35,381 nucleotides of DNA from Streptomyces gardneri (GCF_006539185.1 NZ_BJMN01000069.1:1-35381); one strand, 5' to 3'; shown: positions 23,987-33,015, counted from the first letter of the stretch. The notes: generated by a model from the sequence alone, not told the origin. Translations and numbers: made by a program.

Positions 23987-24802
23987 TCACCTCTCACCAC
24001 CTGCAACGATCCAAGTTCCTGGCGAGTTCCGGTTTATTTCGAACGAAGCGGGAGAGGATGCGATCACAGCCGCCTGCCGCTGTTCGAATCCGTGCTGCGC
24101 GGAACCCTCCTGCGATCTTTCCGTCAATACCTGCGGTAATCCAGGAATGAACGACCGGTGTACGGCTCCGAGTGCGCGCGCCGCCTCCGCGAGCGAAGCG
24201 CCCGTCGTCATCAGATCGTCCACGAGAACCACCCTTCCGGTCCCGAGCAGACGCGCACCGCCCGGTACGACCTCCAGCGCCCCCGAGAGGTTCGCCAGCC
24301 GCCCGCGCGCTCCGAGACCCGCCTGGTCCGCCACGTACCGCCGCTGACGCAGCACGGGCACGACCCGCGCGGCTCGTCCCGCGCGCCGCAGCCGGGCTGC
24401 CGCGGCCAGCGCGATCCGTCGCGTCGGATCGTGGCCACGCGCCCGCACGGAGCGCCGTGAGGACGGCACCGGTACCAGTAGCAGGGGCGAGGGGACGGAG
24501 CCCGTGACGGGCCCGGCAGCGGCCGTCACGGCGGCGGCCAGCGCGCCGCCCAGGGGCCCGGCGAGCGCCAGCGCCCCGCGCTCCTTGTGAGCGAGGAGGA
24601 GTTCCCGTACGGCGTCGGCGTACGGCGCGACGGCATGGACCGCCGGCAGTCCCTCGGGCTCGGGCGCAGGCCGCACCCTGCACGGTGCGGAGCCGGTCAG
24701 CGCACCGGCGCACTCCGGGCACAGGACGGTGCGCGGCCTGCCACAGCCTCCGCAGGCCACCGGCAGCACCAGCCCGGCGATCTCCCGCCACCACCCCCGC
24801 AT
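23987..24802 (-). CDS. ComF-family phosphoribosyltransferase-like protein
   Basis: A 271-residue ComF-type protein. A four-cysteine zinc ribbon opens it (CGGCG and CPECAG; Cys17, 20, 28, 31). The PRPP-binding loop VVLVDDLMTTGAS is at about 190-202. The C-terminal AAVIASSPASFEINRN resembles Streptomyces homologues. In competent bacteria ComF helps take up single-stranded DNA. In Streptomyces, not known for natural competence, the role is unclear. Between the PRPP loop and AAVIASS is an extra, less GC-rich stretch of about 25 residues. ATG 24802 is chosen from domain start; GGAG is only 2 nt upstream, so the exact start is uncertain. Confidence 0.85.
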   Translation of the reverse strand: MRGWWREIAGLVLPVACGGCGRPRTVLCPECAGALTGSAPCRVRPAPEPEGLPAVHAVAPYADAVRELLLAHKERGALALAGPLGGALAAAVTAAAGPVTGSVPSPLLLVPVPSSRRSVRARGHDPTRRIALAAAARLRRAGRAARVVPVLRQRRYVADQAGLGARGRLANLSGALEVVPGGARLLGTGRVVLVDDLMTTGASLAEAARALGAVHRSFIPGLPQVLTERSQEGSAQHGFEQRQAAVIASSPASFEINRNSPGTWIVAGGER

Positions 24803-24900
24803 GACTCCACTGTGCGCGCTCCGGCCGCCGCGGACCACCCCTGTGGAAAACCGGCAGGACACCCCGCCCGGCGGCCGGACAGCAGGCCCTCGGACCGAGG

Positions 24901-24936
24901 CGCACCGGCCCCACATCGGCCCCGCACCGGCCCCAC
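24901..24936. repeat. 14-bp direct repeat between lpqB and comF
   Basis: CGCACCGGCCCCAC occurs at 24901-24914 and 24923-24936, a period of 22 bp, in the non-coding gap upstream of comF. Confidence 0.6.
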
Positions 24937-24953
24937 GCCGGAAAACCGGCCGA

Positions 24954-25008
24954 CCGGCCGGGCACCCCGCCCGGACACCGGAGTCCGTCAGGTCGTGCCC
25001 CGGCCGGC
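24954..25008 (-). terminator. Terminator downstream of lpqB
   Basis: CCGGCCGGGCAC (24954-24965) pairs with GTGCCCCGGCCGG (24995-25007), 12 bp with one bulged C, 13-67 nt past the lpqB stop. It would close the mtrA-mtrB-lpqB transcript. Confidence 0.6.
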
Positions 25009-25020
25009 CTTCCCGTTCCC

Positions 25021-26886
25021 CTACCCGGGGTAGACGGGCGAGGTGCCGGCCTTGACCACCGGCTGCCAGTTCGTGCCCGGCGCCAGCCGGACGATGCCGT
25101 CGTTACCGGAGTTCGCCACCACCGGCGCCGCGTCGCCGTTCGGCGCGGTGACGGAGCTCACCCCGTTCAGGCCGGGGAGCACCGAGCTCGCCGAGGTCGA
25201 GCCGTCCGTCTGGAGGTAGCGGATCTGCTGGACGCCGCCCGCCTCCTTGCCGACGACGACCAGCCGGCTCGGTCCGGCCCAGGAGACCGACGTGACCGAC
25301 TCCATCCGCGGCGCGGCGGGCTGCAGGCCGACGACGGACACCTCGGTCTCCGCCCCCGTCTGCTGTCGCTCGACCCGGCCGATCTGCAGCGTGGTGCGCT
25401 CCCCCTGCTTGACCAGCAGGGCGATCCGCACGCCGTCCGCCGAGACCCGCAGAGCCTCCACGCGCGTGCCCTCCGTCAGCCACGGCGTACGGACCTCGAC
25501 GGGGTCGCCGGAGCCGTCCGGCACCATCCACAGGCGCGCCGCCGCGGGGTTGCGGTCCGCGACCCAGAGGTCGCCCCGGCCGTCCCAGCTCGGCGCGGAG
25601 AGCCGGTCCGCGGGACGGGCCGCCTTGCTCGTCAGCACCGCCGGCTGCGGGTCCTGCTCCGTGGTGATCGAGGAGACGAACAGATCGCGTCCGCTCGACC
25701 CGACCCCGGCGGCCCGGGTCTCACCGCGGTCGACGGCGACCGAGGTCAACGGGGTCGTGCCGCTGCCGAACGGCCCCGGCACCTCGGCCGGCTCGTCCGT
25801 CTCCTTGCCCTGGACCGCCAGCATCTTCAGCTTGCCGTGCTCGTCGAGGAAGTACGGGTTCTCCTGCGGCACGGTGTTGCGGACCGCCGCGAACTCGGCC
25901 GCCTGCCCCTTGCCCAGACGGCACAGCGAATCCCCGCTCGGCTTCTGGAGCTCGACCTGCTCGACGCGTACGGACGTCAGGTCGCCCAGCGTGAAGAGCA
26001 GCTGCGCCGCCATCCGCCGGCACGCCTCGCCGCCCACCAGCTCGGCCTTGGCGTTGAGCGGCACCTTCAGCGTGGACTGGTCGTCCGTCGCCAGCGAGGT
26101 GACGCCCGCCTTCAGCTCCGTACCGGAGGGGAACTGCGAGTCGACGGCCGACTTCAGCCAGTTCGTCGGCCCTTCGAGCAGCGCCTTGACGGTCTGCGTC
26201 ACCGGGTCCATCCGGGTGACCGGGTCCTGCCGCTGCCGGATGTAGACCGGGTCGGCCACGACCCAGTCCTCCCCGGAGGCGAAGTAGTACTTGTTGACCG
26301 ACCGGTAGTTGCGCAGGAAATCTGCCTCGCCGAGCACCAGCCCGGACGGCAGGCTGTCGATGCGCCATTCCTTGCCCTTGCCGTCCGCGGAGGGCTGCTG
26401 CACGACGTGGATCGACTGGACGTACTTGGCAGGGCTGTTCGGCTGGTAGGCGTGGCGGGCGTCCACCGTCGCGATCTTGCGGCCGGAGAGCGGGTAGGCG
26501 CGGCCCTGGTTGTCCGGGTCGGCGTTGCGGTCGGCCTGCTCGCGGTCGGGAGCGGTGGTGAGCACGGTGATGCTCTGCGCCGGCTTCCAGGTCTTCGCGG
26601 CCTGCGCCGTCAGGTATTTGCGGGCCGTGGTGAACCCGGGGTCGTCGCTGGTCATGGCCTCCAGGAAGCCGTCGACGATCTCGTCCGGGTCGGCGTTCTC
26701 CCGGGGCGCGACGGCGTAGACCCGCACCTGCGAGTCGCCGAGGTTCGCCCCCTTCACGGCCTGTACGTCACCGCTGTCGGGCATCGTCGCGCACCCGGTG
26801 ACGACGAGCCCGCCGCACGCGGCCAGCACCACCGCCCGCGTGCCCCCGCCCCGCCCCGCGCGTCCCACTCGGGAGTCAGCGCCCAC
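25021..26886 (-). CDS. lpqB: Lipoprotein LpqB, accessory to MtrA-MtrB
   Basis: A 621-residue exported lipoprotein. The signal has a basic region, then RAVVLAACGGLVVTGC, with lipidated Cys32 after VVTG. An earlier LAAC would leave too short a hydrophobic core. A GerMN-like domain follows (about 190-330; PVTQTVKALLEGPTNWLKSA) and then a beta-propeller-like C-terminal half. In mycobacteria and Streptomyces LpqB contacts the extracellular part of MtrB and tunes MtrA phosphorylation. I chose GTG 26886 because GGAGG lies 9 nt upstream and the overlap with mtrB is 11 nt. An earlier GTG at 26955 lies within mtrB without a site. Confidence 0.95.
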   Translation of the reverse strand: MGADSRVGRAGRGGGTRAVVLAACGGLVVTGCATMPDSGDVQAVKGANLGDSQVRVYAVAPRENADPDEIVDGFLEAMTSDDPGFTTARKYLTAQAAKTWKPAQSITVLTTAPDREQADRNADPDNQGRAYPLSGRKIATVDARHAYQPNSPAKYVQSIHVVQQPSADGKGKEWRIDSLPSGLVLGEADFLRNYRSVNKYYFASGEDWVVADPVYIRQRQDPVTRMDPVTQTVKALLEGPTNWLKSAVDSQFPSGTELKAGVTSLATDDQSTLKVPLNAKAELVGGEACRRMAAQLLFTLGDLTSVRVEQVELQKPSGDSLCRLGKGQAAEFAAVRNTVPQENPYFLDEHGKLKMLAVQGKETDEPAEVPGPFGSGTTPLTSVAVDRGETRAAGVGSSGRDLFVSSITTEQDPQPAVLTSKAARPADRLSAPSWDGRGDLWVADRNPAAARLWMVPDGSGDPVEVRTPWLTEGTRVEALRVSADGVRIALLVKQGERTTLQIGRVERQQTGAETEVSVVGLQPAAPRMESVTSVSWAGPSRLVVVGKEAGGVQQIRYLQTDGSTSASSVLPGLNGVSSVTAPNGDAAPVVANSGNDGIVRLAPGTNWQPVVKAGTSPVYPG

Positions 26887-28891
26887 GTGTCCCGTCCTCC
26901 CGCTCCGCGTTCCCGGTTCCCCCGGCCGTCGCCGCGCTCGTCCCGGCGCTGTCACTGTCCGTCGCCGCTCGCGGCACCACCCGGGCCCCGCTGCCGGGCA
27001 GGGCCGTCGGGTCGACGGTCGCCCTCGGCGGCGCGGGCAGCCTCGGCGGTACGGGGAGCGACGGCCGGCCCCCGACGGGCTGCGCGGGAACCGTCACACG
27101 GCGCGCGCTCTCCTGTACGCGCCCGGCGGCGGCCTGTTCACGATTGCGCCGCGAGTCCTCGGGCTCCAGCGGGATCGGGGAGCCCCGCAAGGGCTCGTCC
27201 GCGGTCCTCGGCAGGGTCAGCCGGAACTGCGAACCACCGCCGGGCTCGCCCCAGGCCTGCAGCCAGCCGCCGTGCAGCCGGGCGTCTTCCACGGCGATCG
27301 ACAGGCCGAGGCCCGTACCGCCGGTGGTGCGCGCGCGGGCGGGGTCGGCGCGCCAGAAGCGGTTGAACACCCGGGTCGCCTCGCCCGGCTTGAGTCCGAC
27401 GCCGTAGTCGCGGACGGCGACGGCGACGGCTCCGCCGGCGGCGGCGAGCTTCACCACCACGTCCCGGCCCTCACCGTGCTCGACGGCGTTGACGACGAGG
27501 TTGCGCAGCACCCGCTCGACCCGGCGGGCGTCCGCCTCGGCCACCACGGGCTGCTCGTCGCCGAGGACGACGATCCGGGTGCCCTTGCGCTCGGCGAGGG
27601 GTTCCGCGCCACCGATGACCCGGCGCACGACCTGGCGCAGGTCGATCGGCTCGGCCTCCAGGGCCGCCGCTCCCGCGTCGAAGCGGCTGATCTCCAGGAG
27701 GTCGGAGAGCAGCGATTCGAAACGGTCGAGCTGGTCGCCGAGAAGTTCGGCGGCCCGTCCGGTGACGGGGTCGAAGTCGACGCGGGCGTCGTGGATGACG
27801 TCGGCGGCCATCCGGACCGTGGTCAGCGGGGTGCGCAGCTCGTGCGAGACGTCGGAGACGAACCGCCGCTGCATCCGCGACAGCTCCTCCAGCTGCTGGA
27901 TCTTGAGCTGGAGGCTCTGGGCCATCTTGTTGAAGGCTTCGCCGAGGCGCGCGATGTCGTCCTCGCCGGTGACCTTCATCCGTTCCTGGAGACGGCCCGC
28001 CGAGAGCCGCTCGGCGATCCCGGCGGCCATCCGGACGGGCGTCACGACCTGCCGGACCACGAACCAGGCGATGGCGCCGAGCAGCACGACGACGAACAGA
28101 CCGGCGGTCGCGAGGGTGCCCTTGACCAGGGTGAGGGAGTCCTCCTCCTGCGTCAGCGGGAAGAGGTAGTACAGCTCGTACGGGGTGCCGTCGGCGTCGT
28201 TCAGCCGCTTGCCGATCACCAGCCCGGCTTCGGACGGCTCACCGCTCGTGTAGTAGATCCGGGTCGACTTCTGGTAGGTGTTCGCGCCCTGGGCGACGTA
28301 GTGCCTCAGGTCGGCGGGAATGCTCTTGGTGGGGTCGACCTCGCCGGAGGCGCGGGCACCACGGCTCGCGGTGTCACCGGTGTCGAGGGAGAGCGCGACC
28401 ACGTTGAAGGCGCTCTGGCCGCCACTGGCGAGCTGCTCGACGAGCGTGGAGCGCCAGTTCACGGACGCGCCGGTCCGCCCGCCGTCCTGCTGCCCCGGCG
28501 CCGACGAGGTGATCGCTGCACGGTCCTGTGCGGCGGAGAACCCGCCCGCGGCCTGGCTCTGGGCGGCCCTCTCCTTGGCGTCGAGCAGCCCGTTGCGGAC
28601 CTGGCCGATGACGACGAGGCCGAGCAGCAGCACCACTCCGAGCGACATCAGCAGGGTGCCGGCGACGACCCTCAGCTGGATGTTCCGCCGCCACAGCCGC
28701 ACAGCGGGCAGCAGCGGTCGGCGGACCCAACGGGCGAGGAGCCGGAACACCGGTCCACCCGGTGCCCCGTCGTTGAGGAGCCGTCCGCCCAGCAGGCGGC
28801 CGAAACGCGGGCCCCCCCGCCCCGGTCCGGCAGCCCGCCCCGTACGGACTCCCGGGTCCCCGGGCTTCGGAGCAGTACTGCCTGTAGTCAT
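26876..28891 (-). CDS. mtrB: Sensor histidine kinase MtrB
   Basis: A 671-residue membrane histidine kinase. Two membrane segments (about 72-97 and 258-280) flank an extracellular sensor domain. HAMP follows (about 282-335), then the phospho-acceptor His350 in SDVSHELRTPL, the N box NLVVNAVEHGEG, DYGVGL and the ATP-lid GTGLGLSI. Beyond the catalytic domain is a tail of about 110 residues rich in Pro, Arg and Ala, probably disordered. It phosphorylates MtrA. ATG 28891 is 1 nt after the mtrA TGA, pointing to translational coupling; there is no strong separate ribosome-binding site. Confidence 0.96.
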   Translation of the reverse strand: MTTGSTAPKPGDPGVRTGRAAGPGRGGPRFGRLLGGRLLNDGAPGGPVFRLLARWVRRPLLPAVRLWRRNIQLRVVAGTLLMSLGVVLLLGLVVIGQVRNGLLDAKERAAQSQAAGGFSAAQDRAAITSSAPGQQDGGRTGASVNWRSTLVEQLASGGQSAFNVVALSLDTGDTASRGARASGEVDPTKSIPADLRHYVAQGANTYQKSTRIYYTSGEPSEAGLVIGKRLNDADGTPYELYYLFPLTQEEDSLTLVKGTLATAGLFVVVLLGAIAWFVVRQVVTPVRMAAGIAERLSAGRLQERMKVTGEDDIARLGEAFNKMAQSLQLKIQQLEELSRMQRRFVSDVSHELRTPLTTVRMAADVIHDARVDFDPVTGRAAELLGDQLDRFESLLSDLLEISRFDAGAAALEAEPIDLRQVVRRVIGGAEPLAERKGTRIVVLGDEQPVVAEADARRVERVLRNLVVNAVEHGEGRDVVVKLAAAGGAVAVAVRDYGVGLKPGEATRVFNRFWRADPARARTTGGTGLGLSIAVEDARLHGGWLQAWGEPGGGSQFRLTLPRTADEPLRGSPIPLEPEDSRRNREQAAAGRVQESARRVTVPAQPVGGRPSLPVPPRLPAPPRATVDPTALPGSGARVVPRAATDSDSAGTSAATAGGTGNAEREDGTRGR

Positions 28892-28892
28892 G

Positions 28893-29570
28893 TCAGCTCG
28901 GTCCCGCCTTGTAACCGACGCCACGGACGGTCACCACGATCTCCGGGCGCTCGGGGTCCTTCTCGACCTTCGAGCGCAGCCGCTGGACGTGCACGTTCAC
29001 CAGCCGTGTGTCGGCCGCGTGCCGGTATCCCCAGACCTGCTCCAGCAGGACCTCACGGGTGAAGACCTGCCACGGTTTGCGCGCCAGCGCGACGAGCAGG
29101 TCGAACTCGAGCGGGGTCAGGGCGATGGACTGCCCCTCCCGCTTCACGGAGTGCCCGGCCACGTCGATGACCAGGTCACCGATGGTGAGCTGTTCCGGCG
29201 CCGGCTCCTCGGACCTCCGCAGCCGCGCCCGGATACGGGCGACGAGCTCCTTCGGCTTGAACGGCTTGACGATGTAGTCGTCGGCCCCGGACTCCAGACC
29301 CACCACCACGTCAACGGTGTCACTCTTCGCAGTGAGCATGACGATCGGCACACCCGACTCGGCCCTGATGAGCCGGCACACCTCGATGCCGTCCCTTCCG
29401 GGCAGCATCAGGTCCAGCAGCACCAGGTCCGGCTTGGCCTCCCGAAAAGCGGCAAGCGCCTTGTCACCGTCCGCGACGAACGACGGATCGAACCCTTCAC
29501 CCCGCAGCACAATCCCGAGCATCTCGGCCAGTGCGGTGTCGTCGTCGACGACAAGAACGCGTCCCTTCAT
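28893..29570 (-). CDS. mtrA: OmpR-family response regulator MtrA
   Basis: A 225-residue regulator. The receiver has the acidic Asp9/Asp10 pair, phospho-acceptor Asp53 (LVLLDLMLPG), Thr80 and Lys102 (VKPFKP). The C-terminal winged helix (about 130-222) holds LTPLEFDLLVALARKPWQVFTRE (interrupted here for length) and HVQRLRSKVEKDP. MtrA is a global regulator of cell division, development and antibiotic production in Streptomyces and is essential in M. tuberculosis. The gene heads the mtrA-mtrB-lpqB operon. A direct repeat AGGTmACG with 10-bp period in its promoter suggests autoregulation. Confidence 0.97.
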   Translation of the reverse strand: MKGRVLVVDDDTALAEMLGIVLRGEGFDPSFVADGDKALAAFREAKPDLVLLDLMLPGRDGIEVCRLIRAESGVPIVMLTAKSDTVDVVVGLESGADDYIVKPFKPKELVARIRARLRRSEEPAPEQLTIGDLVIDVAGHSVKREGQSIALTPLEFDLLVALARKPWQVFTREVLLEQVWGYRHAADTRLVNVHVQRLRSKVEKDPERPEIVVTVRGVGYKAGPS

Positions 29571-29582
29571 ATCGACATCATC

Positions 29583-29611
29583 CCATTAGCCAATCGTTAC
29601 CTGCCGTGACC
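29583..29611 (-). promoter_or_regulatory. Candidate mtrA promoter
   Basis: On the minus strand GGTCAC (29606-29611), a 17-bp spacer, then TAATGG (29583-29588), 12 nt upstream of the mtrA ATG. The -35 lies within the direct repeat at 29595-29612. Confidence 0.4.
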
Positions 29612-29612
29612 T
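29595..29612 (-). promoter_or_regulatory. Direct-repeat site, probable MtrA autoregulatory element
   Basis: Minus strand AGGTCACG then GC then AGGTAACG: seven of eight bases repeat with a period of exactly 10 bp, the arrangement expected for an OmpR-family dimer binding one face of DNA. It sits 24 nt upstream of the mtrA ATG. Confidence 0.55.
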
Positions 29613-29901
29613 GTCCCACAGCGTCTCCCCCAGACCGGGCCGCGACCTCGTGGATCGCGCTCCTCTCGGCCCGCCGCCGCACGGATCGCGCGTCCTGGTC
29701 GGGCATTCGCACAGTGTGCCGCCTACCGCCCGGACAATGAAGGTCCGGACAAAGGTACGAACGAGACGGCCGCTCCCGCCCACGGGTGGGCCCCACGTGG
29801 CACGATGGCACCCGGCCCGCCGCCGTGTCAGGTGTCGGCCGCCGTGACCGAGCCGGTTCGCCGATCCGGCACCGCGACCATTTCCCCGAGGTGGACGAAC
29901 C

Positions 29902-31116
29902 GTGAACGACACTCCGGGCTGGACCTCGCCCGGATCCGCCCCCTCCGACGGCCAGGACGGCTCCGGGATCCCCCGGCCCACCACCCCCGCCGACGCGAAC
30001 GGTTCCGCCCCTCAGTGGTCCAAGGACCAGCCGCCCGCCGGCCGCTGGACCCCTCCCACCGGCCAGACGCCGCCCCCGGCCCCCGGCCGGAACTGGGGGG
30101 CTCCGCCCCCGAACACGAACTGGGGCAAGCCGCCGGCCGCGAAGCCGGGCGTGATCCCGCTGCGCCCCCTGGGCATGGGCGAGATCCTCGACGGCTCGGT
30201 GAAGACCCTCCGCACCTACTGGCGCACGGTGCTGTCCTTCTCGGTCATGGTCGCGGTGATCTCCCAGATCGCCAACATCCTGGCCGAGCGGTACCTCGTC
30301 CCGAAGACACCGGCGATCAGCCCGGACGCGACACCTGCCGAGCAGCTGGAGCAGTCGCTCCAGTCGGCACAGAACTCCATGATCGGCCTCGGCCCGGCCC
30401 TGCTCGTCACGCTGATGGCCTCCGTCGTCTGCGCCGCCCTGCTGACCGTCGTCATCAGCCGCGCGGTCCTGGGCCGCCCGGTCTCGCTCGGCGAGGCCTG
30501 GCGCGAGGCCCGTCCGCGCCTGCTCCAGCTCATCGGACTCACCCTGCTGATGGCGGCCCTGAGCGCCGGCATCATGCTGGTCGGCCTGCTGCCCGGTCTC
30601 CTGATCGGCGGCGCCCCGGGCGTGGCCCTGATCATGCTGCTCGGGCTCGGCGCCACGGCGGCGATGATCTGGCTGGTGATCCGCTTCAGCCTCGCCTCCC
30701 CCGCCCTGATGCTGGAACGCCAGGGCGTCATGACGTCGCTGAAGCGCTCGGCCAAGCTCGTGCAGGGTTCGTGGTGGCGGATCTTCGGGATCACGGTCCT
30801 CACCCAGCTGCTGATCTTCGTCTTCGCCATGATCATCGCGATCCCGTTCGCCATCGTCGCCATCGCGGTCGACGGCGACGGCTTCTCCGGCCTGCTCACC
30901 GGCGCCTCCCCCTCCTTCGGCTGGCCGTTCCTGATCATCACGGGCATCGGCGGCGTCCTCACCAGCGCGGTCACCTACCCGATCTCGGCCGGCGTCACGG
31001 TCCTCCTCTACGTGGACCAGCGCATCCGCCGCGAAGCCCTGGACCTCGAACTGGCCCGGGCCGCCGGCCTCCCCGGCTACGGCCCCACTCCCGGCGACGA
31101 CACCGTCGGGGGCTGA
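29902..31116 (+). CDS. Multi-pass membrane protein of unknown function, head of the MoxR operon
   Basis: A 404-residue protein. The first 85 residues are Pro/Gly/Asn-rich and hydrophilic. About six membrane segments follow (from RTVLSFSVMVAVISQIANIL onward), with a cytoplasmic amphipathic block RPLGMGEILDGSVKTLRTYW and a repeat of the same kind, MTSLKRSAKLVQGSWWRIFG. This pattern resembles the membrane domain of glycerophosphodiester phosphodiesterase-type proteins, but no catalytic domain is present. GTG 29902 has GAGG at 29888-29891. It is divergent from mtrA and closely followed by the DUF4129 gene (4 nt), so it probably scaffolds or partners the downstream machine. Confidence 0.8.
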   Translation: MNDTPGWTSPGSAPSDGQDGSGIPRPTTPADANGSAPQWSKDQPPAGRWTPPTGQTPPPAPGRNWGAPPPNTNWGKPPAAKPGVIPLRPLGMGEILDGSVKTLRTYWRTVLSFSVMVAVISQIANILAERYLVPKTPAISPDATPAEQLEQSLQSAQNSMIGLGPALLVTLMASVVCAALLTVVISRAVLGRPVSLGEAWREARPRLLQLIGLTLLMAALSAGIMLVGLLPGLLIGGAPGVALIMLLGLGATAAMIWLVIRFSLASPALMLERQGVMTSLKRSAKLVQGSWWRIFGITVLTQLLIFVFAMIIAIPFAIVAIAVDGDGFSGLLTGASPSFGWPFLIITGIGGVLTSAVTYPISAGVTVLLYVDQRIRREALDLELARAAGLPGYGPTPGDDTVGG

Positions 31117-31120
31117 TGCC

Positions 31121-31813
31121 GTGACGGTCCCGGGGGGAACGACCGCACCACTCACACTCCTGCGCGCCGACGGCGACGTACCGGTGGACATCTCCCGCAT
31201 CCCCGCCCGCGAGGCGGCGGAGCGGGAGCTGTCCGAGCCGATGTACCACCAGAACGACCCCAACCTCCTCCAGCGCGGACTGGACCGCTTCTGGGAATGG
31301 GTGGACGACCTCTTCAGCGCGGCCTCCGGAGCCACCCCCGGCGGCGTCGTGGGCCTCGTCGCCATCGTCCTGGTCGTCATCGCCCTCGTCGCCGCCCTGT
31401 GGTGGCGACTCGGCACCCCCCACCGCTCACCGGCCACGGCCGGTGACTCCCTCTTCGCCGACGGCCCCCGCACCGCCGAGGAACACCGCGCGGCCGCCGC
31501 CCGCCACGCCACCGCCGGAGACTGGAACCAGGCCGTCCAGGAACGGATGCGGGCCATCGTCCGCTCCCTCGAAGAGCGTGTCCTGCTCGACCCCCGCCCC
31601 GGCCGCACCGCCGACGAGGCCGCCGCCGAGGCCGGCCGCTCGCTTCCCTCCCACGCGGACGACCTGCGCCTCGCCGCCCGCGCCTTCGACGACGTGACAT
31701 ACGGCGGCCGCACGGCCGACGAGGCCGCGTATCGCCGCATCGAGGAACTGGACACCGCCCTGGCGCGGACCAGACCCACCCTCGACATCACATCCCCAGG
31801 GGCGCGCTCATGA
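31121..31813 (+). CDS. DUF4129-domain membrane protein
   Basis: A 230-residue protein. The N-terminal part (1-70) is outside or membrane-proximal (AREAAERELSEPMYH, LLQRGLDRFWEWVDDLF). One membrane segment spans about 74-95. The cytoplasmic C-terminal DUF4129 region (about 120-200; ERMRAIVRSLEERVLLDPRPGRTA, split, then AFDDVTYGGR) is the family hallmark. DUF4129 proteins regularly accompany MoxR and DUF58 genes. GTG 31121 follows the preceding TGA by 4 nt, and its own stop overlaps the next ATG (ATGA), so the operon is translationally coupled. No enzyme activity is apparent. Confidence 0.85.
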   Translation: MTVPGGTTAPLTLLRADGDVPVDISRIPAREAAERELSEPMYHQNDPNLLQRGLDRFWEWVDDLFSAASGATPGGVVGLVAIVLVVIALVAALWWRLGTPHRSPATAGDSLFADGPRTAEEHRAAAARHATAGDWNQAVQERMRAIVRSLEERVLLDPRPGRTADEAAAEAGRSLPSHADDLRLAARAFDDVTYGGRTADEAAYRRIEELDTALARTRPTLDITSPGARS

Positions 31814-33015
31814 GCCGACCGGCCGCCGAGTCCACCTCGACCGCCCTGTCCGCCCACCAGATCTGGACCCGCGCCCGCGGCGCCGCCCTCGTCCTTGCCC
31901 TGATCCTCATCGGCGGCATCGCTCTCGCGACGGTCCGCTCCACCGAATCGCACGGTGCCCTCGACCCCCGCTCCGCCGACCCCACCGGCAGCCGCGCCGT
32001 CGCCGAGCTGCTCCGGGACAGCGGCGTCACGGTCACCACGGCCGCCACGCTCGACGAAGCGACAGCGGCCACGGACTCTCGCACCACTCTCCTGGTCACC
32101 ACACCGGACCTGCTGACGGAAACTCAACAGTCCACGCTCCGTGCCGCGATGACCCGGTCGGACACCCGCACCGTTCTCATCGGCGCCGGCCAGTCCTCCC
32201 TCCCCACCCTCGCCCCGGACGTCACCAGTGCCGCCGACGCCCCGGTGGCGAACCGCGCCCCCGCCTGCACCCTGCCCGCCGCCACCCGCGCCGGCAGCGC
32301 CGAACTCGGCGGCGAGCGCTACGTCATCACCCCCGGCACCGAGGCCGATGCCTGCTACCCCGCCGACGGCAGCCCGACCCTGGTCCGCCTCCCCGGCAGC
32401 ACCGGCACCGCCGACACCGTCCTCCTCGGCTCGCCCGACATCCTCTACAACAACCGTCTCGACCAGCAGGGCAACGCCTCGCTCGCCCTGCAACTCCTCG
32501 GCTCCCGGCCCCATCTCGTCTGGTACCTCCCCTCCCTCGCCGACACCTCGGCCACCACCGACGCACCCGCCGGCGACACCACGGACAACTTCCTCTCGCT
32601 GATCCCCTCCGGCTGGCTGTGGGGCACGCTCCAACTCGCCGTCGCCGCCCTGCTCGCCGCCATCTGGCGCGGCCGCCGCCTCGGCCCCCTGGTGACCGAG
32701 CGACTCCCCGTCGCCGTCCGCGCCTCCGAGACCACCGAGGGCCGCGCCCGCCTCTACCGCAAGACGGACGCCCGCGACCGCGCCGCCACCGTCCTCCGCA
32801 CGGCGACCCGCACCCGCATCGCCCCTCTCCTCGGCGTCCCCGTCCAGGACGCCCACTCTCCCGAGCGCCTGCTCCCCGCACTCTCCGCCCGTCTCCCCGA
32901 GACCACCGCGGACCCCCGAACCCTCCTCTTCGGCCCGGCTCCCGCCGACGACGCCACCCTCATCCGCCTGGCGGACCAACTCGACGCCCTCGAAAGAGAG
33001 GTACGCACCTCATGA
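31810..33015 (+). CDS. DUF4350-domain membrane protein
   Basis: A 401-residue protein. One membrane segment is near residues 24-42 (AALVLALILIGGIALATV). An extracellular DUF4350 domain follows (about 50-255; LDPRSADPTGSRAVAELLRDSGV; TLLVTTPDLL; HLVWYLPSL), related to GATase-like/ThuA-type folds. A second segment is near 263-283 (GWLWGTLQLAVAALLAAIW) with a cytoplasmic tail. Its place between DUF4129 and MoxR genes is the standard order in actinobacteria. ATG overlaps at both ends (ATGA) show tight coupling. Function unknown. Confidence 0.87.
   Translation: MSRPAAESTSTALSAHQIWTRARGAALVLALILIGGIALATVRSTESHGALDPRSADPTGSRAVAELLRDSGVTVTTAATLDEATAATDSRTTLLVTTPDLLTETQQSTLRAAMTRSDTRTVLIGAGQSSLPTLAPDVTSAADAPVANRAPACTLPAATRAGSAELGGERYVITPGTEADACYPADGSPTLVRLPGSTGTADTVLLGSPDILYNNRLDQQGNASLALQLLGSRPHLVWYLPSLADTSATTDAPAGDTTDNFLSLIPSGWLWGTLQLAVAALLAAIWRGRRLGPLVTERLPVAVRASETTEGRARLYRKTDARDRAATVLRTATRTRIAPLLGVPVQDAHSPERLLPALSARLPETTADPRTLLFGPAPADDATLIRLADQLDALEREVRTS

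Larger units (their letters stand above)
29571..29901. other. Intergenic region between divergent mtrA and the MoxR operon (331 bp)
   Basis: Holds the mtrA promoter and direct repeat near 29583-29612, an 8-bp direct repeat CCGGACAA at 29730-29737 and 29745-29752, and the repeat TGGCAC-GA-TGGCAC near the right end. Small frames exist here but none has a usable ribosome-binding site. Confidence 0.6.

Noticed and set aside
24901..24936. 14-bp direct repeat as a regulator site for comF
   Set aside because: It consists of GC-rich low-complexity sequence that recurs in variants nearby; chance duplication is as likely, so it is listed only as a repeat.
25021..26886. LAAC in the LpqB signal peptide as the lipidation site
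   Set aside because: Cleavage there would leave almost no hydrophobic core; VVTGC eight residues later is better placed.
29737..29847. A 36-codon frame (MKVRTKVRTRRP...) between mtrA and the MoxR operon
   Set aside because: No ribosome-binding site, highly basic random-looking sequence, and it overlaps repeats of likely regulatory nature.
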